A stretch of 64,000 bases of DNA from Bolinopsis microptera. Lineage: Eukaryota > Ctenophora > Tentaculata > Lobata > Bolinopsidae. Positions within the stretch are counted from its first letter, which is position 1, and each line of letters begins with the position of its first letter. The position numbers were made by a program, and so were the translations under genes. The stretch covers positions 494,001 to 558,000 of the forward strand of contig NC_087076.1 in assembly GCF_026151205.1 (NCBI RefSeq), read 5' to 3'. Below, in pieces: positions 9,214-24,200 of the stretch. The notes under the pieces were generated by a model, which saw nothing but the letters and a program-made list of their open reading frames with translations, had not been told where the DNA came from and did no database searches.

Positions 9214-12200
9214 GTAACAATATAATTAAATATGCATTATAGAAACAAGTTTAAATTTCAAATATACAGAACTTTTAAAATTTTAATAGAAGTTTCGATA
9301 TGTTGACTGGAGGATGATAATAGAATAAAATGAACAGAATCAAATTTGTATACAAACAAGTCAGACTTAAATTCTGCAAGTAGTAAACTAAACTATAGAG
9401 GGGGCGGGTAAGTGGTGTAGGAGCCCGGGGGGGGGGGGAGTAAAATCTCTAAACAGTGTTTACGGAGCAAAACATGCAGTTTTGCTAGTACTTTAGTTAA
9501 GTTTTTCAAAATTGCCCCACATTCAAACGCACAGCGGGGTCAACGTTACATTCCTGGGTTACATACATTCCTGGGTTACATACATTGTTATCGCTTTTTG
9601 TCCACATTCCAGCATTATCAAGATGAAAACTTGTGTAGCAAGCTAAATGTACATTTCCTAACAACGTGTTTCCTAGCATCAGCATGGCGCAACGTGTTTA
9701 ATACTCTGTATTAATGCCTATTATCGGCTCAGCTTACTGCATATCAATAAATGGGAAAACGAAATATCCAGAAACGATTTGACAATTTTGTTCCCCATAA
9801 AATGCAAAAAAAACTTGAAAATAGATGATGTGTCATGGGTCCTTTTTTTGCCATGTAGATTGAAAATTAACCGAACAGGATAATTTTGGATTTTCTATAA
9901 CTCTTCAGATACTCACGGTTAGCCCAAAATATACTACATTAGTAACCATAGTGACCACAGGTACTACATTATCTACTACTAGCCACTACTGTATCACACT
10001 ATATACTATATTATCTTACGCCACTACTAAAATATACTATATTATCTTTCGCCACTACTATGATATACTATATTATCTTTCGCCACTACTATAATATACT
10101 ATATTATCTTACACCACTACTAAATATACTACATTATCTTACGCCACTACTAAAATATACTATATTATCTTACGCCACTACTAAAATATACTATATTATC
10201 TTTCGCCACTACTAAAATATACTACATTATCTTACGCCACTACTAAATATACTACATTATCTTACGCCACTACTATAATATACTATATTATCTTACGCCA
10301 CTACTAAAATATACTACATTATCTTACGCCACTACTAAATATACTACATTATCTTACGCCACTACTATAATATACTATATTATCTTACGCCACTACTATA
10401 ATATACTACATTATCTTACGCCACTACTAAATATACTACATTATCTTACGCCACTACTATAATATACTACATTATCTTATGCCACTACTAAATATACTAT
10501 ATTATCTTACGCCACTACTAAAATATACTACATTATCTTACGCCACTACTAAATATACTACATTATCTTACGCCACTACTATAATATACTATATTATCTT
10601 ACGCCACTACTATAATATACTACATTATCTTACGCCACTACTAAATATACTATATTATCTTACGCCACTACTATAATATACTACATTATCTTACGCCACT
10701 ACTAAATATACTACATTATCTTACGCCACTACTATAATATACTACATTATCTTATGCCACTACTAAATATACTATATTATCTTACGCCACTACTAAAATA
10801 TACTACATTATCTTACGCCACTACTAAATATACTACATTATCTTACGCCACTACTATAATATACTATATTATCTTACGCCACTACTATAATATACTACAT
10901 TATCTTACGCCACTACTATAATATACTACATTATCTTACGCCACTACTATAATATACTACATTATCTTATGCCACTACTAAATATACTATATTATCTTAC
11001 GCCACTACTAAAATATACTACATTATCTTACGCCACTACTAAATATACTACATTATCTTACGCCACTACTATAATATACTATATTATCTTACGCCACTAC
11101 TATAATATACTACATTATCTTACGCCACTACTAAATATACTACATTATCTTACGCCACTACTAAATATACTACATTATCTTACGCCACTACTATAATATA
11201 CTACATTATCTTATGCCACTACTAAATATACTATATTATCTTACGCCACTACTAAATATACTATATTATCTTACGCCACTACTATAATATACTATATTAT
11301 CTTACGCCACTACTATATCACCGAATTGAGCTTAGTCCCGAGTTTGATATGTTTTGGCAATTTTCCAGTGCGTTAATTTGGATATCGTTATAAATACACA
11401 CAGTCCGCAGCTACAAACTATGAAATAATCTAATTTACTTTCAACAATATATACAATATAACTTCCAAAATAAGACGGTAAAATATGTCACATCATCATT
11501 AACTGTACAGCGTTAAAAATAATCTTGCCTGCTTGTGTATATCTTTAATAATAGCTCTGTACGACGGATATTATGATTCCTCATATTTGGAGACATTTTG
11601 GAGACATTGTCTCCATGGGAATTTCATGGGAATTGGAGGGGAATTAGAGGGGAATTACGTATTATTGATATTTAAGCACTTAAATTAGCTGTATATGGCT
11701 TAACTGAGTTCTGGTCTGTCCCTCAAACAAACTAAGACCTTTCACATGCGAAAAGAAGACAAAAAAGGGGGGTGGGGAACCATATTTGCCAAAAAAAAAT
11801 GTCAAAATTTTGTTTTCCATATTTCGCCCTAAAACGTCTCCAATGAGTTTGGTTGGCACCCTGGTTGATCTGGAAGTACGTTACCAGTTATTTGGGGCCT
11901 TCAGGGGGGAAAATGGGCCGAAAAATGGGCCGAAAAGGGGCATTTTCGGGTGTTTTCAAATTTGAGATTTCAAAGCCAGATTTTCGGCTTTAGTTGGCTG
12001 GGACATGCCCAAATTGGTGTGGGTGAGTTGCATAGAGGTAGTACAAGTGTGATCCGTTGCAGAAATCCGGGTTCCCAAGATTCAAAATGACTTGAAAAGA
12101 TTTTGTAAAAAATTGGAGACATTTTGGAATCCATGGGAATTTTTTGGAGACATCCATATTTCGCCCTAAAACGTCTCCAATGAGTTTGGTTGGCACCCTG

Positions 12201-15200
12201 GTTGATCTGGAAGTACGTTACCAGTTATTTGGGGCCTTCAGGGGGGAAAATGGGCCGAAAAATGGGCCGAAAAGGGGCATTTTCGGGTGTTTTCAAATTT
12301 GAGATTTCAAAGCCAGATTTTCGGCTTTAGTTGGCTGGGACATGCCCAAATTGGTGTGGGTGAGTTGCATAGAGGTAGTACAAGTGTGATCCGTTGCAGA
12401 AATCCGGGTTCCCAAGATTCAAAATGACTTGAAAAGATTTTGTAAAAAATTGGAGACATTTTGGAATCCATGGGAATTTTTTGGAGACATCCATATTTCG
12501 CCCTAAAACGTCTCCAATGAGTTTGGTTGGCACCCTGGTTGATCTGGAAGTACGTTACCAGTTATTTGGGGCCTTCAGGGGGGAAAATGGGCCGAAAAAT
12601 GGGCCGAAAAGGGGCATTTTCGGGTGTTTTCAAATTTGAGATTTCAAAGCCAGATTTTCGGCTTTAGTTGGCTGGGACATGCCCAAATTGGTGTGGGTGA
12701 GTTGCATAGAGGTAGTACAAGTGTGATCCGTTGCAGAAATCCGGGTTCCCAAGATTCAAAATGACTTGAAAAGATTTTGTAAAAAATTGGAGACATTTTG
12801 GAATCCATGGGAATTTTTTGGAGACATCCATATTTCGCCCTAAAACGTCTCCAATGAGTTTGGTTGGCACCCTGGTTGATCTGGAAGTACGTTACCAGTT
12901 ATTTGGGGCCTTCAGGGGGGAAAATGGGCCGAAAAATGGGCCGAAAAGGGGCATTTTCGGGTGTTTTCAAATTTGAGATTTCAAAGCCAGATTTTCGGCT
13001 TTAGTTGGCTGGGACATGCCCAAATTGGTGTGGGTGAGTTGCATAGAGGTAGTACAAGTGTGATCCGTTGCAGAAATCCGGGTTCCCAAGATTCAAAATG
13101 ACTTGAAAAGATTTTGTAAAAAATTGGAGACATTTTGGAATCCATGGGAATTTTTTGGAGACATCCATATTTCGCCCTAAAACGTCTCCAATGAGTTTGG
13201 TTGGCACCCTGGTTGATCTGGAAGTACGTTACCAGTTATTTGGGGCCTTCAGGGGGGAAAATGGGCCGAAAAATGGGCCGAAAAGGGGCATTTTCGGGTG
13301 TTTTCAAATTTGAGATTTCAAAGCCAGATTTTCGGCTTTAGTTGGCTGGGACATGCCCAAATTGGTGTGGGTGAGTTGCATAGAGGTAGTACAAGTGTGA
13401 TCCGTTGCAGAAATCCGGGTTCCCAAGATTCAAAATGACTTGAAAAGATTTTGTAAAAAATTGGAGACATTTTGGAATCCATGGGAATTTTTTGGAGACA
13501 TCCATATTTCGCCCTAAAACGTCTCCAATGAGTTTGGTTGGCACCCTGGTTGATCTGGAAGTACGTTACCAGTTATTTGGGGCCTTCAGGGGGGAAAATG
13601 GGCCGAAAAATGGGCCGAAAAGGGGCATTTTCGGGTGTTTTCAAATTTGAGATTTCAAAGCCAGATTTTCGGCTTTAGTTGGCTGGGACATGCCCAAATT
13701 GGTGTGGGTGAGTTGCATAGAGGTAGTACAAGTGTGATCCGTTGCAGAAATCCGGGTTCCCAAGATTCAAAATGACTTGAAAAGATTTTGTAAAAAATTG
13801 GAGACATTTTGGAATCCATGGGAATTTTTTGGAGACATCCATATTTCGCCCTAAAACGTCTCCAATGAGTTTGGTTGGCACCCTGGTTGATCTGGAAGTA
13901 CGTTACCAGTTATTTGGGGCCTTCAGGGGGGAAAATGGGCCGAAAAATGGGCCGAAAAGGGGCATTTTCGGGTGTTTTCAAATTTGAGATTTCAAAGCCA
14001 GATTTTCGGCTTTAGTTGGCTGGGACATGCCCAAATTGGTGTGGGTGAGTTGCATAGAGGTAGTACAAGTGTGATCCGTTGCAGAAATCCGGGTTCCCAA
14101 GATTCAAAATGACTTGAAAAGATTTTGTAAAAAATTGGAGACATTTTGGAATCCATGGGAATTTTTTGGAGACATCCATATTTCGCCCTAAAACGTCTCC
14201 AATGAGTTTGGTTGGCACCCTGGTTGATCTGGAAGTACGTTACCAGTTATTTGGGGCCTTCAGGGGGGAAAATGGGCCGAAAAATGGGCCGAAAAGGGGC
14301 ATTTTCGGGTGTTTTCAAATTTGAGATTTCAAAGCCAGATTTTCGGCTTTAGTTGGCTGGGACATGCCCAAATTGGTGTGGGTGAGTTGCATAGAGGTAG
14401 TACAAGTGTGATCCGTTGCAGAAATCCGGGTTCCCAAGATTCAAAATGACTTGAAAAGATTTTGTAAAAAATTGGAGACATTTTGGAATCCATGGGAATT
14501 TTTTGGAGACATCCATATTTCGCCCTAAAACGTCTCCAATGAGTTTGGTTGGCACCCTGGTTGATCTGGAAGTACGTTACCAGTTATTTGGGGCCTTCAG
14601 GGGGGAAAATGGGCCGAAAAATGGGCCGAAAAGGGGCATTTTCGGGTGTTTTCAAATTTGAGATTTCAAAGCCAGATTTTCGGCTTTAGTTGGCTGGGAC
14701 ATGCCCAAATTGGTGTGGGTGAGTTGCATAGAGGTAGTACAAGTGTGATCCGTTGCAGAAATCCGGGTTCCCAAGATTCAAAATGACTTGAAAAGATTTT
14801 GTAAAAAATTGGAGACATTTTGGAATCCATGGGAATTTTTTGGAGACATCCATATTTCGCCCTAAAACGTCTCCAATGAGTTTGGTTGGCACCCTGGTTG
14901 ATCTGGAAGTACGTTACCAGTTATTTGGGGCCTTCAGGGGGGAAAATGGGCCGAAAAATGGGCCGAAAAGGGGCATTTTCGGGTGTTTTCAAATTTGAGA
15001 TTTCAAAGCCAGATTTTCGGCTTTAGTTGGCTGGGACATGCCCAAATTGGTGTGGGTGAGTTGCATAGAGGTAGTACAAGTGTGATCCGTTGCAGAAATC
15101 CGGGTTCCCAAGATTCAAAATGACTTGAAAAGATTTTGTAAAAAATTGGAGACATTTTGGAATCCATGGGAATTTTTTGGAGACATCCATATTTCGCCCT

Positions 15201-18200
15201 AAAACGTCTCCAATGAGTTTGGTTGGCACCCTGGTTGATCTGGAAGTACGTTACCAGTTATTTGGGGCCTTCAGGGGGGAAAATGGGCCGAAAAATGGGC
15301 CGAAAAGGGGCATTTTCGGGTGTTTTCAAATTTGAGATTTCAAAGCCAGATTTTCGGCTTTAGTTGGCTGGGACATGCCCAAATTGGTGTGGGTGAGTTG
15401 CATAGAGGTAGTACAAGTGTGATCCGTTGCAGAAATCCGGGTTCCCAAGATTCAAAATGACTTGAAAAGATTTTGTAAAAAATTGGAGACATTTTGGAAT
15501 CCATGGGAATTTTTTGGAGACATCCATATTTCGCCCTAAAACGTCTCCAATGAGTTTGGTTGGCACCCTGGTTGATCTGGAAGTACGTTACCAGTTATTT
15601 GGGGCCTTCAGGGGGGAAAATGGGCCGAAAAATGGGCCGAAAAGGGGCATTTTCGGGTGTTTTCAAATTTGAGATTTCAAAGCCAGATTTTCGGCTTTAG
15701 TTGGCTGGGACATGCCCAAATTGGTGTGGGTGAGTTGCATAGAGGTAGTACAAGTGTGATCCGTTGCAGAAATCCGGGTTCCCAAGATTCAAAATGACTT
15801 GAAAAGATTTTGTAAAAAATTGGAGACATTTTGGAATCCATGGGAATTTTTTGGAGACATCCATATTTCGCCCTAAAACGTCTCCAATGAGTTTGGTTGG
15901 CACCCTGGTTGATCTGGAAGTACGTTACCAGTTATTTGGGGCCTTCAGGGGGGAAAATGGGCCGAAAAATGGGCCGAAAAGGGGCATTTTCGGGTGTTTT
16001 CAAATTTGAGATTTCAAAGCCAGATTTTCGGCTTTAGTTGGCTGGGACATGCCCAAATTGGTGTGGGTGAGTTGCATAGAGGTAGTACAAGTGTGATCCG
16101 TTGCAGAAATCCGGGTTCCCAAGATTCAAAATGACTTGAAAAGATTTTGTAAAAAATTGGAGACATTTTGGAATCCATGGGAATTTTTTGGAGACATCCA
16201 TATTTCGCCCTAAAACGTCTCCAATGAGTTTGGTTGGCACCCTGGTTGATCTGGAAGTACGTTACCAGTTATTTGGGGCCTTCAGGGGGGAAAATGGGCC
16301 GAAAAATGGGCCGAAAAGGGGCATTTTCGGGTGTTTTCAAATTTGAGATTTCAAAGCCAGATTTTCGGCTTTAGTTGGCTGGGACATGCCCAAATTGGTG
16401 TGGGTGAGTTGCATAGAGGTAGTACAAGTGTGATCCGTTGCAGAAATCCGGGTTCCCAAGATTCAAAATGACTTGAAAAGATTTTGTAAAAAATTGGAGA
16501 CATTTTGGAATCCATGGGAATTTTTTGGAGACATCCATATTTCGCCCTAAAACGTCTCCAATGAGTTTGGTTGGCACCCTGGTTGATCTGGAAGTACGTT
16601 ACCAGTTATTTGGGGCCTTCAGGGGGGAAAATGGGCCGAAAAATGGGCCGAAAAGGGGCATTTTCGGGTGTTTTCAAATTTGAGATTTCAAAGCCAGATT
16701 TTCGGCTTTAGTTGGCTGGGACATGCCCAAATTGGTGTGGGTGAGTTGCATAGAGGTAGTACAAGTGTGATCCGTTGCAGAAATCCGGGTTCCCAAGATT
16801 CAAAATGACTTGAAAAGATTTTGTAAAAAATTGGAGACATTTTGGAATCCATGGGAATTTTTTGGAGACATCCATATTTCGCCCTAAAACGTCTCCAATG
16901 AGTTTGGTTGGCACCCTGGTTGATCTGGAAGTACGTTACCAGTTATTTGGGGCCTTCAGGGGGGAAAATGCTCCTTTTCGGCCCATTTTTCGGCCCATTT
17001 TCCCCCCTGAAGGCCCCAAATAACTGGTAACGTACTTCCAGATCAACCAGGGTGCCAACCAAACTCATTGAAGACGTTTTAGGGCGAAATATGGATGTCT
17101 CCAAAAAATTCCCATGGATTCCAAAATGTCTCCAATTTTTTACAAAATCTTTTCAAGTCATTTTGAATCTTGGGAACCCGGATTTCTGCAACGGATCACA
17201 CTTGTACTACCTCTATGCAACTCACCCACACCAATTTGGGCATGTCCCAGCCAACTAAAGCCGAAAATCTGGCTTTAAAATCTCAAATTTGAAAACACCC
17301 GAAAATGCCCCTTTTCGGCCCATTTTTCGGCCCATTTTCCCCCCTGAAGGCCCCAAATAACTGGTAACGTACTTCCAGATCAACCAGGGTGCCAACCAAA
17401 CTCATTGGAGACGTTTTAGGGCGAAATATGGATGTCTCCAAAAAATTCCCATGGATTCCAAAATGTCTCCAATTTTTTACAAAATCTTTTCAAGTCATTT
17501 TGAATCTTGGGAACCCGGATTTCTGCAACGGATCACACTTGTACTACCTCTATGCAACTCACCCACACCAATTTGGGCATGTCCCAGCCAACTAAAGCCG
17601 AAAATCTGGCTTTGAAATCTCAAATTTGAAAACACCCGAAAATGCCCCTTTTCGGCCCATTTTTCGGCCCATTTTCCCCCCTGAAGGCCCCAAATAACTG
17701 GTAACGTACTTCCAGATCAACCAGGGTGCCAACCAAACTCATTGGAGACGTTTTAGGGCGAAATATGGATGTCTCCAAAAAATTCCCATGGATTCCAAAA
17801 TGTCTCCAATTTTTTACAAAATCTTTTCAAGTCATTTTGAATCTTGGGAACCCGGATTTCTGCAACGGATCACACTTGTACTACCTCTATGCAACTCACC
17901 CACACCAATTTGGGCATGTCCCAGCCAACTAAAGCCGAAAATCTGGCTTTGAAATCTCAAATTTGAAAACACCCGAAAATGCCCCTTTTCGGCCCATTTT
18001 TCGGCCCATTTTCCCCCCTGAAGGCCCCAAATAACTGGTAACGTACTTCCAGATCAACCAGGGTGCCAACCAAACTCATTGGAGACGTTTTAGGGCGAAA
18101 TATGGATGTCTCCAAAAAATTCCCATGGATTCCAAAATGTCTCCAATTTTTTACAAAATCTTTTCAAGTCATTTTGAATCTTGGGAACCCGGATTTCTGC

Positions 18201-21200
18201 AACGGATCACACTTGTACTACCTCTATGCAACTCACCCACACCAATTTGGGCATGTCCCAGCCAACTAAAGCCGAAAATCTGGCTTTGAAATCTCAAATT
18301 TGAAAACACCCGAAAATGCCCCTTTTCGGCCCATTTTTCGGCCCATTTTCCCCCCTGAAGGCCCCAAATAACTGGTAACGTACTTCCAGATCAACCAGGG
18401 TGCCAACCAAACTCATTGGAGACGTTTTAGGGCGAAATATGGATGTCTCCAAAAAATTCCCATGGATTCCAAAATGTCTCCAATTTTTTACAAAATCTTT
18501 TCAAGTCATTTTGAATCTTGGGAACCCGGATTTCTGCAACGGATCACACTTGTACTACCTCTATGCAACTCACCCACACCAATTTGGGCATGTCCCAGCC
18601 AACTAAAGCCGAAAATCTGGCTTTGAAATCTCAAATTTGAAAACACCCGAAAATGCCCCTTTTCGGCCCATTTTTCGGCCCATTTTCCCCCCTGAAGGCC
18701 CCAAATAACTGGTAACGTACTTCCAGATCAACCAGGGTGCCAACCAAACTCATTGGAGACGTTTTAGGGCGAAATATGGATGTCTCCAAAAAATTCCCAT
18801 GGATTCCAAAATGTCTCCAATTTTTTACAAAATCTTTTCAAGTCATTTTGAATCTTGGGAACCCGGATTTCTGCAACGGATCACACTTGTACTACCTCTA
18901 TGCAACTCACCCACACCAATTTGGGCATGTCCCAGCCAACTAAAGCCGAAAATCTGGCTTTGAAATCTCAAATTTGAAAACACCCGAAAATGCCCCTTTT
19001 CGGCCCATTTTTCGGCCCATTTTCCCCCCTGAAGGCCCCAAATAACTGGTAACGTACTTCCAGATCAACCAGGGTGCCAACCAAACTCATTGGAGACGTT
19101 TTAGGGCGAAATATGGATGTCTCCAAAAAATTCCCATGGATTCCAAAATGTCTCCAATTTTTTACAAAATCTTTTCAAGTCAATTTGAATCTTGGGAACC
19201 CGGATTTCTGCAACGGATCACACTTGTACTACCTCTATGCAACTCACCCACACCAATTTGGGCATGTCCCAGCCAACTAAAGCCGAAAATCTGGCTTTGA
19301 AATCTCAAATTTGAAAACACCCGAAAATGCCCCTTTTCGGCCCATTTTTCGGCCCATTTTCCCCCCTGAAGGCCCCAAATAACTGGTAACGTACTTCCAG
19401 ATCAACCAGGGTGCCAACCAAACTCATTGGAGACGTTTTAGGGCGAAATATGGATGTCTCCAAAAAATTCCCATGGATTCCAAAATGTCTCCAATTTTTT
19501 ACAAAATCTTTTCAAGTCATTTTGAATCTTGGGAACCCGGATTTCTGCAACGGATCACACTTGTACTACCTCTATGCAACTCACCCACACCAATTTGGGC
19601 ATGTCCCAGCCAACTAAAGCCGAAAATCTGGCTTTGAAATCTCAAATTTGAAAACACCCGAAAATGCCCCTTTTCGGCCCATTTTTCGGCCCATTTTCCC
19701 CCCTGAAGGCCCCAAATAACTGGTAACGTACTTCCAGATCAACCAGGGTGCCAACCAAACTCATTGGAGACGTTTTAGGGCGAAATATGGATGTCTCCAA
19801 AAAATTCCCATGGATTCCAAAATGTCTCCAATTTTTTACAAAATCTTTTCAAGTCATTTTGAATCTTGGGAACCCGGATTTCTGCAACGGATCACACTTG
19901 TACTACCTCTATGCAACTCACCCACACCAATTTGGGCATGTCCCAGCCAACTAAAGCCGAAAATCTGGCTTTGAAATCTCAAATTTGAAAACACCCGAAA
20001 ATGCCCCTTTTCGGCCCATTTTCCCCCCTGAAGGCCCCAAATAACTGGTAACGTACTTCCAGATCAACCAGGGTGCAAACCAAACTCATACCAGGTTGTC
20101 CTCCCTGGTCTTCTTTCTTTTTATCTTGGAAATCCAGTTCCCAACGATGTTTTTCAATTAATTTCAGAATTTTAATTTTTGGCGTATTTTACCTTCACCA
20201 TCTTTTTTCACCGGTTCAAAACACTTTCATATCATATTAGAACTGATAACTTGTAAGATGGATCAGTTTTAGGCTGTTTTGGGTGAAATCTGAAATTGAG
20301 AAAATGTCTCCATTTTGAGGAATCATTATATGGTACGACGTGATTCGGCTGGCGCGAAATAATTAGCATTATAAAAAAAACCTCTCTGTACGTCCTTTCT
20401 AAAACATAAACATAGCGCGCACATGTTGTAGTGCGCGCACATGTGGTAGTCATATTTCCTCACAAGTTCATACCCAGTAAATGGTATTAAGAACTTGGGC
20501 TTCTACACTTTATTTCTGACATTAGCTTATATCGTTTCAGAAGACAGATGAACTCCACAGTGATATTGAAGTGATCAGCAATCCCCCATCAGAATCGGAT
20601 CCTGTCGTCAACATGGAGGACGTGCTAAAGCAGCCCCCTCGCCTGCTTTACTCTGAAGTTGTACAGAAACCACCAGTTTTCGAGTCAGACATTGAGTTCG
20701 TGCCGGAACCTTTAACTCCAGAACTTGAGTTTGACGACGAGGAGTATCTGAATGAAGTGTTGAAAGCTGCCAAAGTAAGCTCAGAATCGTCGTCTGAGTC
20801 GGATGATGAAACATGTTGCTTTCCAGCCAATATTCACGAGATGAATCCAGCTATGACTGACGAGGAGATGGAAGAGAAAGAAGTTGTTCTGGAGGTCAAT
20901 TTGACGCTGCTCTCATTCACTATAATAGTGGGGGTGTCTGGAATGTCAGGCTTCCTGTTGGGTGGTATCTATTCTGCTGTGCTCACTAACAATATTACTC
21001 ACACAACTGACCTTGCTGAATATCCTGGCATCCTGCCGGTATGTCTAAATATTACCTTCTTTAAAGCTCCCTAGTGGGGGGGGGGGGGGGGGGGCTGAAT
21101 ATTAAGTACCTTCTTTAAAGCTCCCTAGTGGGGGGGGGGGGGCTGAATATTAAGTACCTTCTTTAAAGCTCCCTAGTGGGGGGGGTGGTCTGTCTAAATA

Positions 21201-24200
21201 TTAAATACCTTCTTTAAAGCTCCCTAGTGGGGGGGGGGGGGGGGGGCTGAATATTAAGTACCTTCTTTAAAGCTCCCTAGTGGGGGGGGGGGATATTAAG
21301 TACCTTCTTTAAAGCTCCCTAGTGGGGGGGGGGGGGGGAATATTAAGTACCTTCTTTAAAGCTCCCTAGTGGGGGGGGGGGGGTATGTCTAAATATTAAA
21401 TACCTTCTTTAAAGCTCCCTAGTGGGGGGGGGGGGGGCTGAATATTAAGTACCTTCTTTAAAGCTCCCTAGTTGGGGGGGGGGGAATATTAAGTACCTTC
21501 TTTAAAGCTCCCTAGTTGGGGGGGGGGAATATTAAGTACCTTCTTTAAAGCTCCCTAGTGGGGGGGGGGGGGGGCCGGGGGGGGGGGGGGGGTATGTCTA
21601 AATATTAAATACCTTCTTTAAAGCTCCCTAGTGGGGGGGGGGCTGAATATTAAGTACCTTCTTTAAAGCTCCCTAGTGGGGGGGTATGTCTAAATATTAA
21701 ATACCTTCTTTAAAGCTCCCTAGTGGGGGGGGGGGCTGAATATTAAGTACCTTCTTTAAAGCTCCCTAGTGGGGGGGGGGGGGCTGAATATTAAGTACCT
21801 TCTTTAAAGCTCCCTAGTGGGGGGGGGGGGGGGTATGTCTAAATATTAAGTACCTTCTTTAAAGCTCCCTAGTGGGGGGGGGCTGAATATTAAGTACCTT
21901 CTTTAAAGCTCCCTAGTGGGGGGGGGGGGGGGGCTGAATATTAAGTACCTTCTTTAAAGCTCCCTAGTGGGGGGGGGGGTATGTCTAAATATTAAGTACC
22001 TTCTTTAAAGCTCCCTAGTGGGGTGGGGGGGTCGCACGCATAGCAGCTACCATGTTCAGTGTTGGGGGGGGGGGGGTGGTCGCACGCATAGAAGCTACCA
22101 TGTTCAGTGGTTGACAAATAGGGTTTCGAATAGCATAAGAGGTGGGGGGGGGACAAGGGGTATTTTTTGTGAAACTTGATTTTGAGATAGCAGTTGACAA
22201 ACAAACTAGGACCGTACCAGTGACCGAACTTTTAAGAGGGTCCCGGACCCCAACCAACCACCGCGCCCATATTTGATCCCAATTAGGCCGAATCCACTGA
22301 ACATGTCCAAAACCGAGGTTTTATGTGCTCTACTTGTAGCTAGTGGTCTCCTGAACTCATATATTATATGAATATATGATATTATATGAATTTTCATCCA
22401 GATTGGACAGAAAATGACTGAGTTATGAGCCAAAAACCATATACCCTTATTTCAGAGGTTCCTGTACAGTGACCCAGTAACGTGCCCCCTAGCTGGTTGT
22501 GAATCTCGCTTGTTCCGAGTTGAAGAGAACATGAAACATCTGAAGAATACTCTGTCCCACGACGTACGAGACTGTCATGAAAAACTGAAAAGAGTGGAAA
22601 AGCAAAACTCTGCAAAAGAACTTGAAAATGTACAAGAAAGTCAGGTAGCGGATTCTAGCGCTAAAATTAACTACTTAAAGGAACGAAACTCCAAACACTA
22701 CTTCAAAAATATTGCTGAAAAATACAGCAACATGCTGGAAATTATGGAGAGGAAATACATCAAGACAAAGTCCCGACAACAACAGCTTGGACAAGAGTTT
22801 GAGGAGCTGAAGACTCTAGCCTCTGAGATGGAACTGAACCTGGAGGCATGCTCTAACGACACTATCAGGGCAGAAAACAAGGCTCAAAATGCGATGAAAT
22901 CCAAGCAATATGTTGAAAGCATGCTTATCAATCGAATAAGTAACGATAAAGAAGCGTACAAGAGCCTGAAAGAAATGTACCAGAACCAGAAGAATATCAT
23001 CTCGGAAATGGAGACTCAGCGATCAACCTTACAAGAATCTCTTGTCAGAAAAATTTCTTCTAATCGAAAAAAATTCCTCGCAGCCAAATTAAAGCTGGAA
23101 AACACTCTTGTAGCAGTTGGAGCCAACAAGAAAAATACATCTTCTAAGTACGACTTAAAATCAAAAGTAGGAAAATGTGGTGAGCAGAATGAGATAAAGG
23201 AGGAACTTGATGAGAGCAAGGTTGTGATAGCAGAATACCAGGAACAAATGGAAGTTTGCCAGAGTTACATCAAACAGATAGAAACTAATCTCTTAAAGCT
23301 CCGTGAGGATGTTATTATGAGGGAGGCTATTCAACGGGAATATGTGCTCTCTCTATCCAGAGAGCACCAGGCTGAACTAACTTCAATTCACGCTCACTAC
23401 AAATCTCTATCTAACGCCTCATCTGATAATCTCTCTCTCAAGTCCGATGCGTACGAAACACTAAAGAAAGAGCACGACGAGATTGTCGGGGTATTGAAGG
23501 AAAAAGAGAGCTATGGAAGGTACTGGAAGGATGCAGCCAAGTTGCAGCAACATCAGGCACATGTCTTGTCTAGCGAGCTAGAGAGTTGTAGGAGTGGTAA
23601 AGTTATTGCTATTTCAGAGTACAAGCAGACAACTGAGATGCTGTTAGAGCTTATACAGGGAGTTGCTTCTAGACCTAAGGTTCGTAGTTTTATATACTTA
23701 TAGTTACTAGTGTAACCCGTGCTATACTTATAGTTACTAGTGTAACCCGTGCTATACTTATAGTTACTAGTGTAACCCGTGCTATACTTATAGTTACTAG
23801 TGTAACCCGTGCTATACTTATAGTTACGAGTGTAACCCGTACTATACTTATAGTTACTAGTGTAACCCGTGCTATACTTATAGTTACTAGTGTAACCCGT
23901 GCTATACTTATAGTTACTAGTGTAACCCGTGCTATACTTATAGTTACTAGTGTAACCCGTGCTATACTTATAGTTACTAGTGTAACCCGTGCTATACTTA
24001 TAGTTACTAGTGTAACCCGTGCTATACTTATAGTTACTAGTGTAACCCGTGCTATACTTATAGTTACGAGTGTAACCCGTACTATACTTATAGTTACTAG
24101 TGTAACCCGTGCTATACTTATAGTTACTAGTGTAACCCGTGCTATACTTATAGTTACTAGTGTAACCCGTGCTATACTTATAGTTACTAGTGTAACCCGT

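Larger units (their letters stand above)
11560..20345. repeat. Giant fold-back element built of 337-bp satellite units
   Basis: Two head-to-head arrays of the same 337-bp unit (11818-16970 and 16971-20097) form an inverted repeat. Outside the arrays the inversion continues: TACGACG..ATGATTCCTCA and GGAGACATT at 11561-11605 are mirrored at about 20300-20340. The whole structure therefore behaves as one ~8.8-kb palindromic unit, like a fold-back or MITE-type element whose interior has amplified. It sits in the intron before exon 2 of the plus-strand gene. Confidence 0.8.

Noticed and set aside
11990-19954. 24 identical 68-codon frames (MPTKLIGDVLGRN...)
   Set aside because: The frame is conserved because the satellite DNA is homogenised. 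There is no splice or start context and no recognisable domain.
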